Part shown: positions 41,076 to 53,218 of the stretch, piece by piece
How the letters are laid out: each line of letters begins with the position of its first letter
Position numbering within the stretch: position 1 is the stretch's first letter
Assembly: GCF_017654315.1 (NCBI RefSeq)
Contig: NZ_CP072203.1
Span: 4,650,001 to 4,714,000 of the forward strand
DNA: 64,000 nt
Direction: 5' to 3'
From: Gordonia polyisoprenivorans
Lineage (GTDB): Bacteria; Actinomycetota; Actinomycetes; Mycobacteriales; Mycobacteriaceae
Notes under the pieces: model-generated
What the model was told of the DNA's origin: nothing
Databases searched by the model: none
The model's input: the letters and a program-made list of their open reading frames with translations, nothing else
Position numbers and translations under genes: made by a program

Positions 41076-41930
41076 CTACACCATCAGCCGGACGATGTCG
41101 ACGACGCGCTTGAGCCCCGGTAACGCACCGGCGGTCGATCGCGGATGCAGGGCGTGGACCGCCAGGCGGAAGATTGTGGCGCGCAACATCATCTGTGGCC
41201 ACTCCGGCTCGTCGGACCAGCGCTGTACGAGGTCGTCGTCAGCGCCGCCCCAGGCCAGCGAATCCACGACCACTACCGCCGCCGCCCACGACGCTGGCCG
41301 CCAGTAGGGCACGATGTCGGTGATGCCGGGCGCAGCCGCACCGGCGAAGAGCACCGTGCCGAACAGGTCACCGTGCACCACCTGGCTCGGCAGGTCGACG
41401 TTCTTGCGCAGAGTCGCAAGCGTTTTGAGGATCTCGATGCTCTCCTGGCCATCCGGTGAGGTCGGCTCGGCCATTCCGGCGGCACGCGCCGAGCGCATCG
41501 GGGTGTCCTCCCATGCGGCGCGATCGGCAGCGGCGAAGACGTCGACGTCGGTGTGGGGCGGCGCAGGCTGCTGGAGCAGGAATCGTGGTCGCTCGAGTCC
41601 GGCGATGGCCTCGTGCAGTCGTTCGGCCACCGACACCACCTCGTCGTGGCGGGGTTCGGGGACGCCGGCGATGTAGGTATCCGCACGCCATCCGGAGACG
41701 ACGTACCGACCGTCGGTGGCCCGGAACGGTCGCGCGATTCGCAAACCCTCGACGTAGAGGTTCTCGCGGACCGAGGCCGACCACGCCGCGCGCGCGTGGT
41801 CGGGCACCAGCGACAGCACGACCTCCCCGACACGCCACCCGCCGACCCAGCGCTCGCCCATGGCGATGGGCGGGTGGGCGGTCAGCCCGAACGTGTTGAG
41901 CACGTGCTCGGGGGGCTCGACGGTATTCAC
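41076..41930 (-). CDS. TIGR02569 family protein, phosphotransferase-like (Rv3205c-like)
   Basis: 284 residues from GTG 41930. The layout resembles a small aminoglycoside-phosphotransferase/kinase fold: N-terminal VLNTFGLTAHPPIAMGERWV, a beta-rich region around residue 60-100, HEAIAGLERPRFL, then the catalytic-loop-like VVHGDLFGTVLFAG and metal-site-like ITDIVPYWRPASW. I recognise it as the actinobacterial TIGR02569 family, function unknown. Its 3' end abuts the palindromic repeat array directly (first repeat edge ~6 bp away), so the array may act as its terminator. Confidence 0.8.
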   Translation of the reverse strand: MNTVEPPEHVLNTFGLTAHPPIAMGERWVGGWRVGEVVLSLVPDHARAAWSASVRENLYVEGLRIARPFRATDGRYVVSGWRADTYIAGVPEPRHDEVVSVAERLHEAIAGLERPRFLLQQPAPPHTDVDVFAAADRAAWEDTPMRSARAAGMAEPTSPDGQESIEILKTLATLRKNVDLPSQVVHGDLFGTVLFAGAAAPGITDIVPYWRPASWAAAVVVVDSLAWGGADDDLVQRWSDEPEWPQMMLRATIFRLAVHALHPRSTAGALPGLKRVVDIVRLMV

Positions 41931-41994
41931 GTCTGCAGAGATTACCGAGATGGCGCCCCGAAGCCGCGCAGCGACGCGGCTACGAGGTGCCGCG

Positions 41995-43170
41995 TCAATA
42001 GACCGGCAGTTCCTTGTCGACCTGACTGGCCCATGCGGTGATGCCACCCTGCAGGTGCGTGGCGTCGGCGAATCCGGCCCGCTTGAGCGCGGCGAGCGCC
42101 TCCGCCGACCGGATTCCGGTCTTGCAGTACAGCACCGTCGGCCGGTCCTGTGGGATCTGGGCCAGTGCGGCACCGGACAGGATCTGATCCTTGGGCACCA
42201 AGGTCGCGCCGTCGATGTGCACGATGTCCCACTCGACCGGCTCGCGCACGTCGACCAGCGCCAGTTTCTCACCGGCGTCGATCTTCTCCTTGAGTTCGAC
42301 GGCGGTCAGTGTCGAGCCCGCGGCAGCCTGGGCGGCCTCGTCGGACACGACACCGCAGAACGCCTCGTAGTCGATCAGACCGGTGATCTTCTCACCCTCG
42401 GGGTCCTTGCGAATCCGGATGGTGCGGTAGGTCATGTCGAGAGCGTCGTACACCATCAGCCTGCCCAGCAGCGGCTCACCGATGCCGCAGATCAGCTTGA
42501 TCGCCTCGGTGCCCATGATGGAACCGATCGAGGCGCACAGGATGCCGAGCACCCCGCCTTCGGCGCACGAGGGCACCATGCCCGGTGGCGGCGCCTGCGG
42601 GTAGAGATCGCGGTAGTTGATGCCGCGACCGTCCGGGGCGTCCTCCCAGAACACCGAGGCCTGTCCCTCGAAACGGTAGATCGATCCCCACACGTACGGC
42701 TTGTGTGCGAGCACCGCGGCGTCGTTCACCAGATATCGGGTCGCGAAGTTGTCGGTGCCGTCGAGGATGAGGTCGTAGCCGGAGAACAGCTCGATGGCAC
42801 CCTCGGGCTCGAGGCGCTGATCGTGGATGTTGACGGTGACGAACGGGTTGATCTCGAGGATCGAATCGCGCGCGCTCTCGGCCTTGGGCCGACCGACGTC
42901 GGACTGGCCGTGGATGACCTGGCGCTGCAGATTGGACTCGTCGACGACGTCGAACTCGACGATGCCGATCGTTCCGACGCCGGCGGCGGCGAGATAGAGC
43001 AGCGTCGGCGACCCGAGCCCGCCGGCACCGATGACGAGCACCTTGGCGTTCTTGAGTCGTTTCTGCCCGTCCATCCCGACGTCGGGGATGATCAGGTGCC
43101 TGCTGTAGCGCGCGACCTCGTCGTTGGAGAGTTCGGCCGCTGGTTCCACCAGCGGGGGCAAGGATGACAC
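41995..43170 (-). CDS. moeZ: Adenylyltransferase/sulfurtransferase MoeZ (MoeB plus rhodanese)
   Basis: 391 residues from GTG 43170, with GGGAGG six bases upstream. N-terminal E1-like domain: VLVIGAGGLGSPTLLYLAAA (nucleotide binding), LILDGTDNFATRYLVND, CAEGGVLGILCASIGSIMGT. C-terminal rhodanese domain (~residues 290-391) with active-site CKTGIRS and ALVDVREPVEWDIVHIDGA. MoeZ activates the C-terminal glycine of sulfur carriers (molybdopterin synthase MoaD, CysO) and thiocarboxylates them. All catalytic residues appear intact. A molybdenum cofactor supply would also suit a nitrate reductase, which is not in this window. Confidence 0.93.
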   Translation of the reverse strand: MSSLPPLVEPAAELSNDEVARYSRHLIIPDVGMDGQKRLKNAKVLVIGAGGLGSPTLLYLAAAGVGTIGIVEFDVVDESNLQRQVIHGQSDVGRPKAESARDSILEINPFVTVNIHDQRLEPEGAIELFSGYDLILDGTDNFATRYLVNDAAVLAHKPYVWGSIYRFEGQASVFWEDAPDGRGINYRDLYPQAPPPGMVPSCAEGGVLGILCASIGSIMGTEAIKLICGIGEPLLGRLMVYDALDMTYRTIRIRKDPEGEKITGLIDYEAFCGVVSDEAAQAAAGSTLTAVELKEKIDAGEKLALVDVREPVEWDIVHIDGATLVPKDQILSGAALAQIPQDRPTVLYCKTGIRSAEALAALKRAGFADATHLQGGITAWASQVDKELPVY

Positions 43171-43258
43171 GGCAGGCCTCCCGAGTATGCGAGTCGGACG
43201 GGTGAACTGAGTCGAACAACGACCCGGCGCACCTCGTCATTCCCGCAAGTGCAACGGC

Positions 43259-45297
<2,039 letters not shown>

Positions 45298-45315
45298 TCG
45301 GCCGGTTGAGACGAG

Positions 45316-45349
45316 AGAACGCACCGAGCCGATCTGCTCGATGCGTTCT
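45316..45349. terminator. Bidirectional terminator between tetR and the DUF3107 gene
   Basis: Arms AGAACGCACCGAG (45316-45328) and CTCGATGCGTTCT (45337-45349) form a 13-bp stem with one mismatch and an eight-base loop. It lies 18 bp after the tetR stop and 24 bp beyond the end of the convergent gene. Confidence 0.85.
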
Positions 45350-45373
45350 TCTCGGGTTGTACCGGGTAATCGA

Positions 45374-45604
45374 TCAGGAACCGAAGCCGACCCGTCGGTT
45401 CTCCGCGGCGCCGACCTCGACGTAGGCGATCTTGGCGGCGGGCACCAGATAGCGGGCACCGCGTTCGTCGGTGAGCGAGAGCAGCGGCTCCTTGCCGGTC
45501 AGCACGGCTTCGACAGCCGCGAACGCCTTGTCGCTCTCCAGCGGAGACTGGATCGACAGTTCGCGAGGGCTGTCGGTGATACCGATCTTCACTTCAATGG
45601 TCAT
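45374..45604 (-). CDS. DUF3107 family protein (Rv3208A/TB9.4-like)
   Basis: 76 residues from ATG 45604, which has AAGGG five bases upstream (GTG 45610 is the alternative). Compact beta-rich sequence: TIEVKIGITDSPRELSIQSP, AAVEAVLTGKEPLLSLTDER, YLVPAAKIAYVEVG. This matches the small actinobacterial DUF3107 family. The pattern hints at a one-domain ligand- or RNA-binding fold, but no function is known to me. Convergent with tetR. Confidence 0.88.
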   Translation of the reverse strand: MTIEVKIGITDSPRELSIQSPLESDKAFAAVEAVLTGKEPLLSLTDERGARYLVPAAKIAYVEVGAAENRRVGFGS

Positions 45605-45759
45605 GGCCACCCTTCTGTGTGGAAACCTCGTGCGTCCACGCCGACGGACGAGACGCCGAGTGCCTGCCGCACAAGGCTAGTCCAGCGATCACCGTGACCC
45701 ACACCGGCTCCGCTCACAGCGAAAAGCCACATTCACCGGCACACGATCTCCGAGTCCGA

Positions 45760-46449
45760 TCAGCCCAGCCCCATGTCGGACATCCGCTCGGCGTGCCGTG
45801 CGGTGATCGAGTCGAAGAAGTCGGCGACGCCGTTGAGGGAGGTGGCCCCCGAGAACAGCAGGTCGGTCACGCCCTCCTCGGCCGCGAGTACCCACTGGGC
45901 GTGGGTGACGGCCTCCCCGAGCAGTCGTCGGCCCCACAGGGTCAGCGGCGAGCGCAGCGCCGGGTCGGCGGCGATCGCCGCCTTGACCTGCTCACGGGCG
46001 AACTGGGAGTTCCCGGTTTCGGCCATCACCTGGGCCACCACCTGCTGGGCGACCGGCGGCATCATCTCGGAGAGTTCGGTGTAGAAGTCGGCGGCCAGCC
46101 CGTCGCCGACGTAGGCCTTCACCAGGGCCTCGAGCCAGGTCCGTGGGGTGGTCGCCCGGTGGTACTGGTCGAAGACGGCGCGATAGCGCTCGATCGACTC
46201 GGCGGGATCGAGTCCGCGGCGTGACACCTGCTCGGCGAGCAGTTCGAAGTGCGCGATCTCCGACGCCGCCATCCGCGCGATCGCGATCCCGCTGGGAATG
46301 TCGGGGGCCATCGAGGATTCGTCGATCAGCCGGTAGAACGCGGCGTACTCGCCGGCGAGGAGCACCGCGAAGAGCTTGCCGACGGCCCTGTCCTCCTCGT
46401 CGTCGAGGGTTGCCGGGAGCGGTTCGGGCGAGGCGGTGGGCGACGACAT
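45760..46449 (-). CDS. Ferritin-like-fold protein (Rv3210c-like)
   Basis: 229 residues from ATG 46449. Predominantly helical: residues ~22-45 AVGKLFAVLLAGEYAAFYRL, then MAASEIAHFELLAEQVSRRG containing a ferritin-type E-x-x-H, TWLEALVKAYVGDGLAADFY, and MAETGNSQFAREQVKAA. The E-x-x-H helix could bind metal, but the second E-x-x-H characteristic of MiaE or di-iron ferritins is unclear (EAVTHAQWVLAAEE is a candidate). Divergent from rhlE across a 377-bp leader region. Confidence 0.75.
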   Translation of the reverse strand: MSSPTASPEPLPATLDDEEDRAVGKLFAVLLAGEYAAFYRLIDESSMAPDIPSGIAIARMAASEIAHFELLAEQVSRRGLDPAESIERYRAVFDQYHRATTPRTWLEALVKAYVGDGLAADFYTELSEMMPPVAQQVVAQVMAETGNSQFAREQVKAAIAADPALRSPLTLWGRRLLGEAVTHAQWVLAAEEGVTDLLFSGATSLNGVADFFDSITARHAERMSDMGLG

Positions 46450-46826
46450 GCCCCGATGGTAACGGTCGCGCCTGCAGGCGGCCGGTGAGCACCACGTACA
46501 CTCGTGAACGGTGTGGTCGGCGAACGCCGGTCGTCCATGCACGTGGAGGCAGCCTTCCGGCGCCCTGCGCGCGTGCGACGCCGAGGGGTTCTCACACTCG
46601 GGAGCCCGTCGGAATCCCCGTCGGAGTCCACCGACTCCTCGCAGACCACCCGGACATTGCGCGCGCACTGCCGAGCCCACCCGCTCGCCCGACGCGACCA
46701 TGGCGGTCGCGCGGCGAACGCGAACCACCGGGAGTCCCGAGAACCACTCGACCCGGTGCCACTCGCAGGATTCGTGGAGCCTTTCGTGCGCGCTCGAGCG
46801 ACACATGAAAGGCGCACGCACAACCC
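46450..46826 (+). other. Long leader/intergenic region between the ferritin-like gene and rhlE
   Basis: 377 bp. An ORF at 46504-46830 (GTG start) runs through it and its stop overlaps the rhlE start (ATGA), but its composition is Arg/Ser-rich and I do not recognise it. rhlE has only a poorly spaced AAAGG upstream, so translation coupling to something in the leader, or an autoregulated 5' UTR, is possible. No hairpin or riboswitch recognised. Confidence 0.4.
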
Positions 46827-48485
<1,659 letters not shown>

Positions 48486-48574
48486 AGTCCACCGGACCTG
48501 CCGACGCGCAGCCGCGACGAGGAGTATTCGAGATCAGCACGTCGACCCCATCCCGGAAGCCGCCGGCGCGGCGG

Positions 48575-49834
48575 GTGCGCCCGGAGCGACGCACCCGTGT
48601 CGACCTCCTGGTGAGCCTGTTCATCGTCATCGTGCTCGTGGTGGCGGGGGTGATCGTCTGGTGGATCAGTCCCGCGCGGACCACCGACAGCGTCCCGGCG
48701 CGCTCGACTCCCCCGACGGTCACACCGGCCACCGGGGTGCCCGAGGCCTTCGCGTCCCGGTGGTCTGCCGAGTCCGCGGCCACCGACGTGCCGGCGATCA
48801 CCGCATCGACCATCGTGACCGCCGATGGCGGGACGGTTGCCGGGCACGACCCCTCCTCCGGCCGGGTCTTGTGGCGATACTCGCGTGACTCCGCACTCTG
48901 CACCGCCGCGGCCGCGTGGCCCGGCAGCGTCAACGAGGTGCTCGCGGTGTACCGCAATTCGCGTGGCTGCTCGGAGGTGACCGCGCTCGACGGTTCGACC
49001 GGTGTCCGCAAGGGCGCGCGCACCAGCGATGCCGACGACACGCTGCACCTGATCACCGACTCCGGCTACGTCCTGGCACAGGGTCCCGGCCGTCTGGAGA
49101 CGTGGGGATCAAATATGGTGCGCGGCATCGAATACGGGCGCGTGACCGCACCGGTCAAGCCCGGCGTGCAGCCCGGCCGCACCGACTGCCACCTGTATTC
49201 GTCGGCGATCTCGGGCGATCGGGTCGCCGTCATCGAACGCTGTGCGGGCGATCCCGGATACCGGCTGACGGTGCTCGGTGCGCTACTCGACAGCAACGAG
49301 CAGGTCACCCAGTACGGGTCGTCACTCATCACCGATCGGGCGTCGGCCGACCCGCCGGCGCTGATCGCGATGAGCACCTCCGGGATCGCGGTCTACGACG
49401 GCGGCACCAACGGCAACGGACCCACGCCTGCCACCCCGAGGATCCGACTGTTCACCGCCGACGGCGCCGCGGGCGCGTCGAGCGAGGTCAAGGGCGCGCC
49501 GCGACCTCCGGCCGACAGTGTCGCGACGTTCTCGTCGGGGCTGATCACCTATTACACCGGCGAGGCCACCGTCGTCCTCGACGCGCAGTCACTGCGCCCG
49601 CGCTATCAGATCCCGGCCGCACTCGGTCCCGGTGAGGTGATGGCCGATCAGTTGTTGCTGCCGAGTCCGTCGGGGATCACCGTCCGCGATCCCGCCGACG
49701 GCGCCGACATCCGTACCATCACCCTGCCGCGACGCTCCGCGACGAACGGCGGGACGGTGATCCTGCGTGTTCTCGGCGATCTCGTCGTCGAGCAGCGTGG
49801 AGCACAGCTGGAAGTGTTCGGGCCCAAGGGCTGA
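48575..49834 (+). CDS. Membrane-anchored beta-propeller-like protein (Rv3212-like)
   Basis: 419 residues from GTG 48575; in-frame codons continue ~17 upstream (to a GAGGAG site at 48516-48521) without an ATG, GTG or TTG, so the start is uncertain. One N-terminal helix LLVSLFIVIVLVVAGVIVWW, then an exported domain with PQQ-like repeats: TIVTADGGTVAGHDPSSGRV-LWRYSRD, EVTALDGSTGVRKGA, TRIRLFTADGA-like blades. Four cysteines (AALCTAA, RGCSEV, TDCHLY, ERCAGD) may form two disulfides. Likely a scaffold or binding protein at the outer face; function unknown. Confidence 0.8.
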   Translation: MRPERRTRVDLLVSLFIVIVLVVAGVIVWWISPARTTDSVPARSTPPTVTPATGVPEAFASRWSAESAATDVPAITASTIVTADGGTVAGHDPSSGRVLWRYSRDSALCTAAAAWPGSVNEVLAVYRNSRGCSEVTALDGSTGVRKGARTSDADDTLHLITDSGYVLAQGPGRLETWGSNMVRGIEYGRVTAPVKPGVQPGRTDCHLYSSAISGDRVAVIERCAGDPGYRLTVLGALLDSNEQVTQYGSSLITDRASADPPALIAMSTSGIAVYDGGTNGNGPTPATPRIRLFTADGAAGASSEVKGAPRPPADSVATFSSGLITYYTGEATVVLDAQSLRPRYQIPAALGPGEVMADQLLLPSPSGITVRDPADGADIRTITLPRRSATNGGTVILRVLGDLVVEQRGAQLEVFGPKG

Positions 49835-49884
49835 CGGTCGGGGCCGAGTGCCTGACGAGTCGGGCCTCGATGACCTGTGACGGA

Positions 49885-50676
49885 TCAGGCGAGGTCGGCG
49901 GTGCGCACGTCGCCGCCGCCGTCCCAGTACTTCCAGAGGTTCTCCGCGAGTTCGCGATATGCGGTGGCGCCCTTGTTCTTTCGACCGCGCATCACCGACG
50001 CCCCGGAGGCCGACGCCTCGGCGAAGCGCACCGTACGCGGGATGGGCGGGTCGAGGACGGGCAGTCCGTAGCGGTCGGAGACGTCGGAGAGTACGTCGCG
50101 GCTGTGGGTGGTGCGCGCGTCGTAGAGGGTGGCCACCGCGCCGAGCATCGTCAGCCCGGGATTGGTGATCTGCTGGACCTCGGTGACGGTGCGCATCAGT
50201 TGCCCGACGCCCCGGTGTGCGAGCGTCTCGCACTGCAGGGGCACGATCACCTCGTCGGCGGCGGTGAGCCCGTTGAGGGTCAGCACACCCAGCGACGGCG
50301 GGCAGTCGATCAGGATCACGTCGAAATCCTCGGCCACCTCGGCCAACGCCCGTTTCAACGCATATTCCCGCCCGGGCCGCATCAGCAACAGCGCCTCGGC
50401 TCCGGCGAGGTCGATCGTCGCGGGCAGCAGCGTGACGTTGTCCTCGGTGTCGAGCAACACGTCGGCGATCTCCTCGTCGCCGAGCAGCACGTCGTGTACC
50501 GAGGACTGCACCTGGTCCGGATCGTGACCGAGTGAAAACGTAAGGCACCCTTGCGGATCCAAATCCACAACGAGAACCGACGAGTCCAGGTCCGCCAGCG
50601 CCGCCCCCAACGACGCGACGGTCGTGGTCTTGGCCACCCCACCCTTTTGGTTCGCAACCGCAAGCAAGCGCGTCAT
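49885..50676 (-). CDS. ParA/Soj-family ATPase (Rv3213c-like)
   Basis: 263 residues from ATG 50676. Deviant Walker A KGGVAKTTT (residues 11-19), switch I DLDPQGCLTF, Walker B-like DVILIDCPPSLGVLTLNGLT and the C-terminal VRFAEASASGASVM segment are typical of chromosome/plasmid-type ParA. No parB lies next to it, so it is an orphan ParA of the Soj group, possibly positioning another cargo. Convergent with the beta-propeller-like gene (50-bp gap). Confidence 0.93.
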   Translation of the reverse strand: MTRLLAVANQKGGVAKTTTVASLGAALADLDSSVLVVDLDPQGCLTFSLGHDPDQVQSSVHDVLLGDEEIADVLLDTEDNVTLLPATIDLAGAEALLLMRPGREYALKRALAEVAEDFDVILIDCPPSLGVLTLNGLTAADEVIVPLQCETLAHRGVGQLMRTVTEVQQITNPGLTMLGAVATLYDARTTHSRDVLSDVSDRYGLPVLDPPIPRTVRFAEASASGASVMRGRKNKGATAYRELAENLWKYWDGGGDVRTADLA

Positions 50677-50783
50677 GGGTCCACTGTAAGGGTTTACCCA
50701 GGCAAATACTGTGCGCCGACCCGTACCCCAGCGCGACGCCCACCGCGGGCCATGGCGATGCCGGGTGCCACGACGATGCGAGG

Positions 50784-51359
50784 TTAATGTTTGCGCCCTC
50801 GTGGACGTCGCGTCGTGCGTTCGGCCCGCCGTGCGGGTGGAGGCGTCGGCTCGTCGAGCTCGAGATCCCCGGCCAGCCAGCGGATCGACGCCGGGGTGAA
50901 CAAGCCCACCAAGGTGATGAGCGCGAGAACGGCCAGCGGGACCGCGAACAGCGGCTGATGACTGGTGAACAGGTAGTAGGACACCGGCAGCAGCAGGATC
51001 TGCGCGACCAGCGAGATGGCCCGGCCCCACCGGCGGCCGACGAGCAACGCCACCCCACCGGCGAGCACACCGCCGAAGATGATCGCGAGCCACAACGCGG
51101 TGCCGATACCGTTGAACGCGTCGTGCCGGTCCTCGGTCAGACCGCGCACCACGAGGACGACGGCGATGATCAGGGCCACCACTCCCTCGAGGGTCGTCAG
51201 CGCCCCCGCCACCCGAATGGCGGTCGGCGGGCGATCGGTGTCCGCCGGATCGCGGTGGGACATCGACGCGTCCGACTCGCCCGGTTCGGTGACTCGCGGC
51301 TGGTCATCGCCGGATCGCCGACCTCGTGGCCCACCCCCCGGCTCACTGCGTTTGCTCAC
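50784..51359 (-). CDS. Small integral membrane protein (Rv3217c-like)
   Basis: 191 residues from GTG 51359, or 159 from ATG 51263. Four transmembrane helices: AGALTTLEGVVALIIAVVLV, GTALWLAIIFGGVLAGGVAL, AISLVAQILLLPVSYYLF, PLFAVPLAVLALITLVGLF. The last is followed by the characteristic TPASIRWLAGDLE and a basic tail PARRAERTTRRPRGRKH. Unknown function. Divergent from the lipid kinase gene. Confidence 0.8.
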   Translation of the reverse strand: MSKRSEPGGGPRGRRSGDDQPRVTEPGESDASMSHRDPADTDRPPTAIRVAGALTTLEGVVALIIAVVLVVRGLTEDRHDAFNGIGTALWLAIIFGGVLAGGVALLVGRRWGRAISLVAQILLLPVSYYLFTSHQPLFAVPLAVLALITLVGLFTPASIRWLAGDLELDEPTPPPARRAERTTRRPRGRKH

Positions 51360-51446
51360 CTGTCCAGGGTAAGCGGACCCGCCACGGGGCTCACAGCGCC
51401 CGCCCGGCCGACCGCGCCGGGCGCCGACCCCATATCCTCGGGTGTC

Positions 51447-52394
51447 GTGCGCGTCATGCTCATCGTCAATCCGTTCGCCACCGCGACCAGCCCCGCGGGC
51501 CGCGACGCTCTCGTCAACACCCTGAGCGCGCACTTCCCGGTCGACGTCGAGCACACCACCCACCGCGGACATGCAGGTGAACTCGGTGCGCGCGCGGTGG
51601 CCGAGAACTACGACGCGGTGATCGTGCACGGCGGCGACGGATCGGTCAACGAGACGGTCAACGGATTACTCGGCCCGCCCGGGGACGCCGCGCCGGCCCG
51701 CCTGCCCGCCCTGGCCGTGATCCCCGGCGGCAGCGCCAATGTGTTCTCCCGCACACTCGGTATCGATCCCGATCCGCTGCAGGCGACGCGTCAGATCATC
51801 GATCTGCTCGACCGCGACAGTCACCGACGAATCGGGCTGGGCCACTCGGCCGATCGATGGTTCCTGTTCAACGCGGGCATGGGGATGGACGCGATCATCG
51901 TGCACGCGATGGAGGACAAGCGCCACGCGGGCAAACCCGCCACCCCCGGCCGTTACCTGTGGACCACCATCGCCAGCTTCCTTCGAAATGCCGGTGGCAC
52001 AGCCAGTTTCACGGTCACCGCAGCGGGTCACGACCCGAGGACCGGCGTGCGGTTCGCCTTCGTCTCCAACACCAGCCCCTGGACCTACCTCGGCCGCCGC
52101 GAGATCCGGATCAATCCGGGAACCGGATTCGACACCCGGCTCGGCGTCTTCGCCGCGACGTCGACCGGCGTACTGCGCAATCTTCCGCTCGCGACCCGCC
52201 TTCTCGCACAGCGCAATCCCAAAGCCCATCATCTCTTCCGCGACGACGACGTGGCCTGGGTCTCGTTCGCGGCAACCGAGCCGGTGGACGTGCAGATGGA
52301 CGGCGACTACATCGGGGCCTACACCGACATCCGGTTCGATCACCGCCACGACGCGCTCGACGTGGTCGCACCCGCCGCGTCGACGGGGGCCTGA
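51447..52394 (+). CDS. Diacylglycerol/sphingosine kinase-family lipid kinase (Rv3218-like)
   Basis: 315 residues from GTG 51447 (ATG 51456 possible). LCB5/DagK motifs: LIVNPFATATSPAGRDAL, the nucleotide-binding VIVHGGDGSVNETVNGLL, and PALAVIPGGSANVFSRTLGI. The catalytic-base and lipid-site region FNAGMGMDAIIVHAME and the C-terminal VDVQMDGDYIGAYTDIRF are present. Phosphorylates a lipid or long-chain alcohol; substrate not deducible. Followed by the whiB1 regulatory region. Confidence 0.9.
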   Translation: MRVMLIVNPFATATSPAGRDALVNTLSAHFPVDVEHTTHRGHAGELGARAVAENYDAVIVHGGDGSVNETVNGLLGPPGDAAPARLPALAVIPGGSANVFSRTLGIDPDPLQATRQIIDLLDRDSHRRIGLGHSADRWFLFNAGMGMDAIIVHAMEDKRHAGKPATPGRYLWTTIASFLRNAGGTASFTVTAAGHDPRTGVRFAFVSNTSPWTYLGRREIRINPGTGFDTRLGVFAATSTGVLRNLPLATRLLAQRNPKAHHLFRDDDVAWVSFAATEPVDVQMDGDYIGAYTDIRFDHRHDALDVVAPAASTGA

Positions 52395-52867
52395 CGCAAC
52401 ATCACCGAACGCAACATCCCTGACGCAACATCACCGTCATCGTGTCAACACCTGGCCGCAGCACGGCGGGGACCCTTGACAGAGCGGCCCGATCACTGTG
52501 ACATGAACCGTTGCCACGTTCGCTTGGTGTTGCACGTCACCCGAGGATGTGACCAATCGGACGATCGAGAGCTAGCCGACCTGGGAAAACGCGTGACGCG
52601 ACACGTGATCGAAGCGTAGGATAGATCATCGGAGTTCGAGCTGACGCACGGACCCCCTGCCATCGGGGGTCAGCCGAAGTGATATTGCGACAACAGTGAT
52701 ATTGCCCACGTGTTAACGGAACACCATTGACTTCGGCTGGATTCGTGAAAGTATTCACAAGCAACAGCGCGGAAACAATCGGTGCCTCCGCGTGAACGAT
52801 CGGTTACAGCCAACACGAACCAACCAACGGTTATCGAGTGGTGCCCTGCGCACCTGAAGGAGAAGGA
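52395..52867 (+). promoter_or_regulatory. whiB1 upstream regulatory region with two CRP-like sites
   Basis: 473 bp without a gene. It begins with a short repeat (TGACGCAACATCACCG at 52392 and ~52423). A hairpin GACCCCC/GGGGGTC (52651-52671) precedes two tandem half-identical sites: AGTGATATTGCGACA (52678-52692) and AGTGATATTGCCCACG (52695-52710); the second closely resembles the CRP site I recall from the M. tuberculosis whiB1 promoter. Downstream, TTGACT (52727-52732) and TATTCA (52752-52757) are a possible -35/-10 pair with a long 19-base spacer. Confidence 0.7.
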
Positions 52868-53122
52868 ATGGACTGGCGTCACAAGGCAATCTGTCGCGAC
52901 GAGGATCCGGAGCTGTTCTTCCCGGTGGGAACCAGCGGTCCGGCCATCGCCCAGGTCGCTGATGCGAAGCTCGTCTGCGCGCGGTGCCCGGTCACCGCCG
53001 AGTGCCTGTCGTGGGCTCTGGAATCGGGCCAGGATGCAGGCGTCTGGGGCGGCATGAGCGAGGACGAGCGTCGGGCACTCAAGCGGCGCACCGCACGCAC
53101 CCGTACCCGTAGCAGCGTCTAG
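52868..53122 (+). CDS. whiB1: WhiB1 iron-sulfur transcription factor
   Basis: 84 residues, the exact usual WhiB1 length, from ATG 52868 behind AAGGAGAAGG. Cluster cysteines C9, C37, C40 and C46 (AICRDE, KLVCARCPVTAEC), the turn GVWGGM and a basic C-terminal tail KRRTARTRTRSS. WhiB1 holds a nitric-oxide-sensitive [4Fe-4S] cluster, binds the C-terminal domain of the housekeeping sigma factor and is essential in mycobacteria. Regulated from the CRP-like sites upstream; ends in a strong terminator. Confidence 0.97.
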   Translation: MDWRHKAICRDEDPELFFPVGTSGPAIAQVADAKLVCARCPVTAECLSWALESGQDAGVWGGMSEDERRALKRRTARTRTRSSV

Positions 53123-53165
53123 CGAACAGCGATCACGGCTGCCACTGTCCGGCGGCCCACAAGAG

Positions 53166-53188
53166 ACCCGGCCTCGGCCGGGTTTTTT
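53166..53188 (+). terminator. Intrinsic terminator of whiB1
   Basis: ACCCGGCC-TC-GGCCGGGT stem followed by TTTTTT (53183-53188), 44 bp after the whiB1 stop. It separates whiB1 from the convergent pdtaS. Confidence 0.93.
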
Positions 53189-53218
53189 GTTGCCCGCCCA
53201 CGCCGCGATCCCCGGCCC

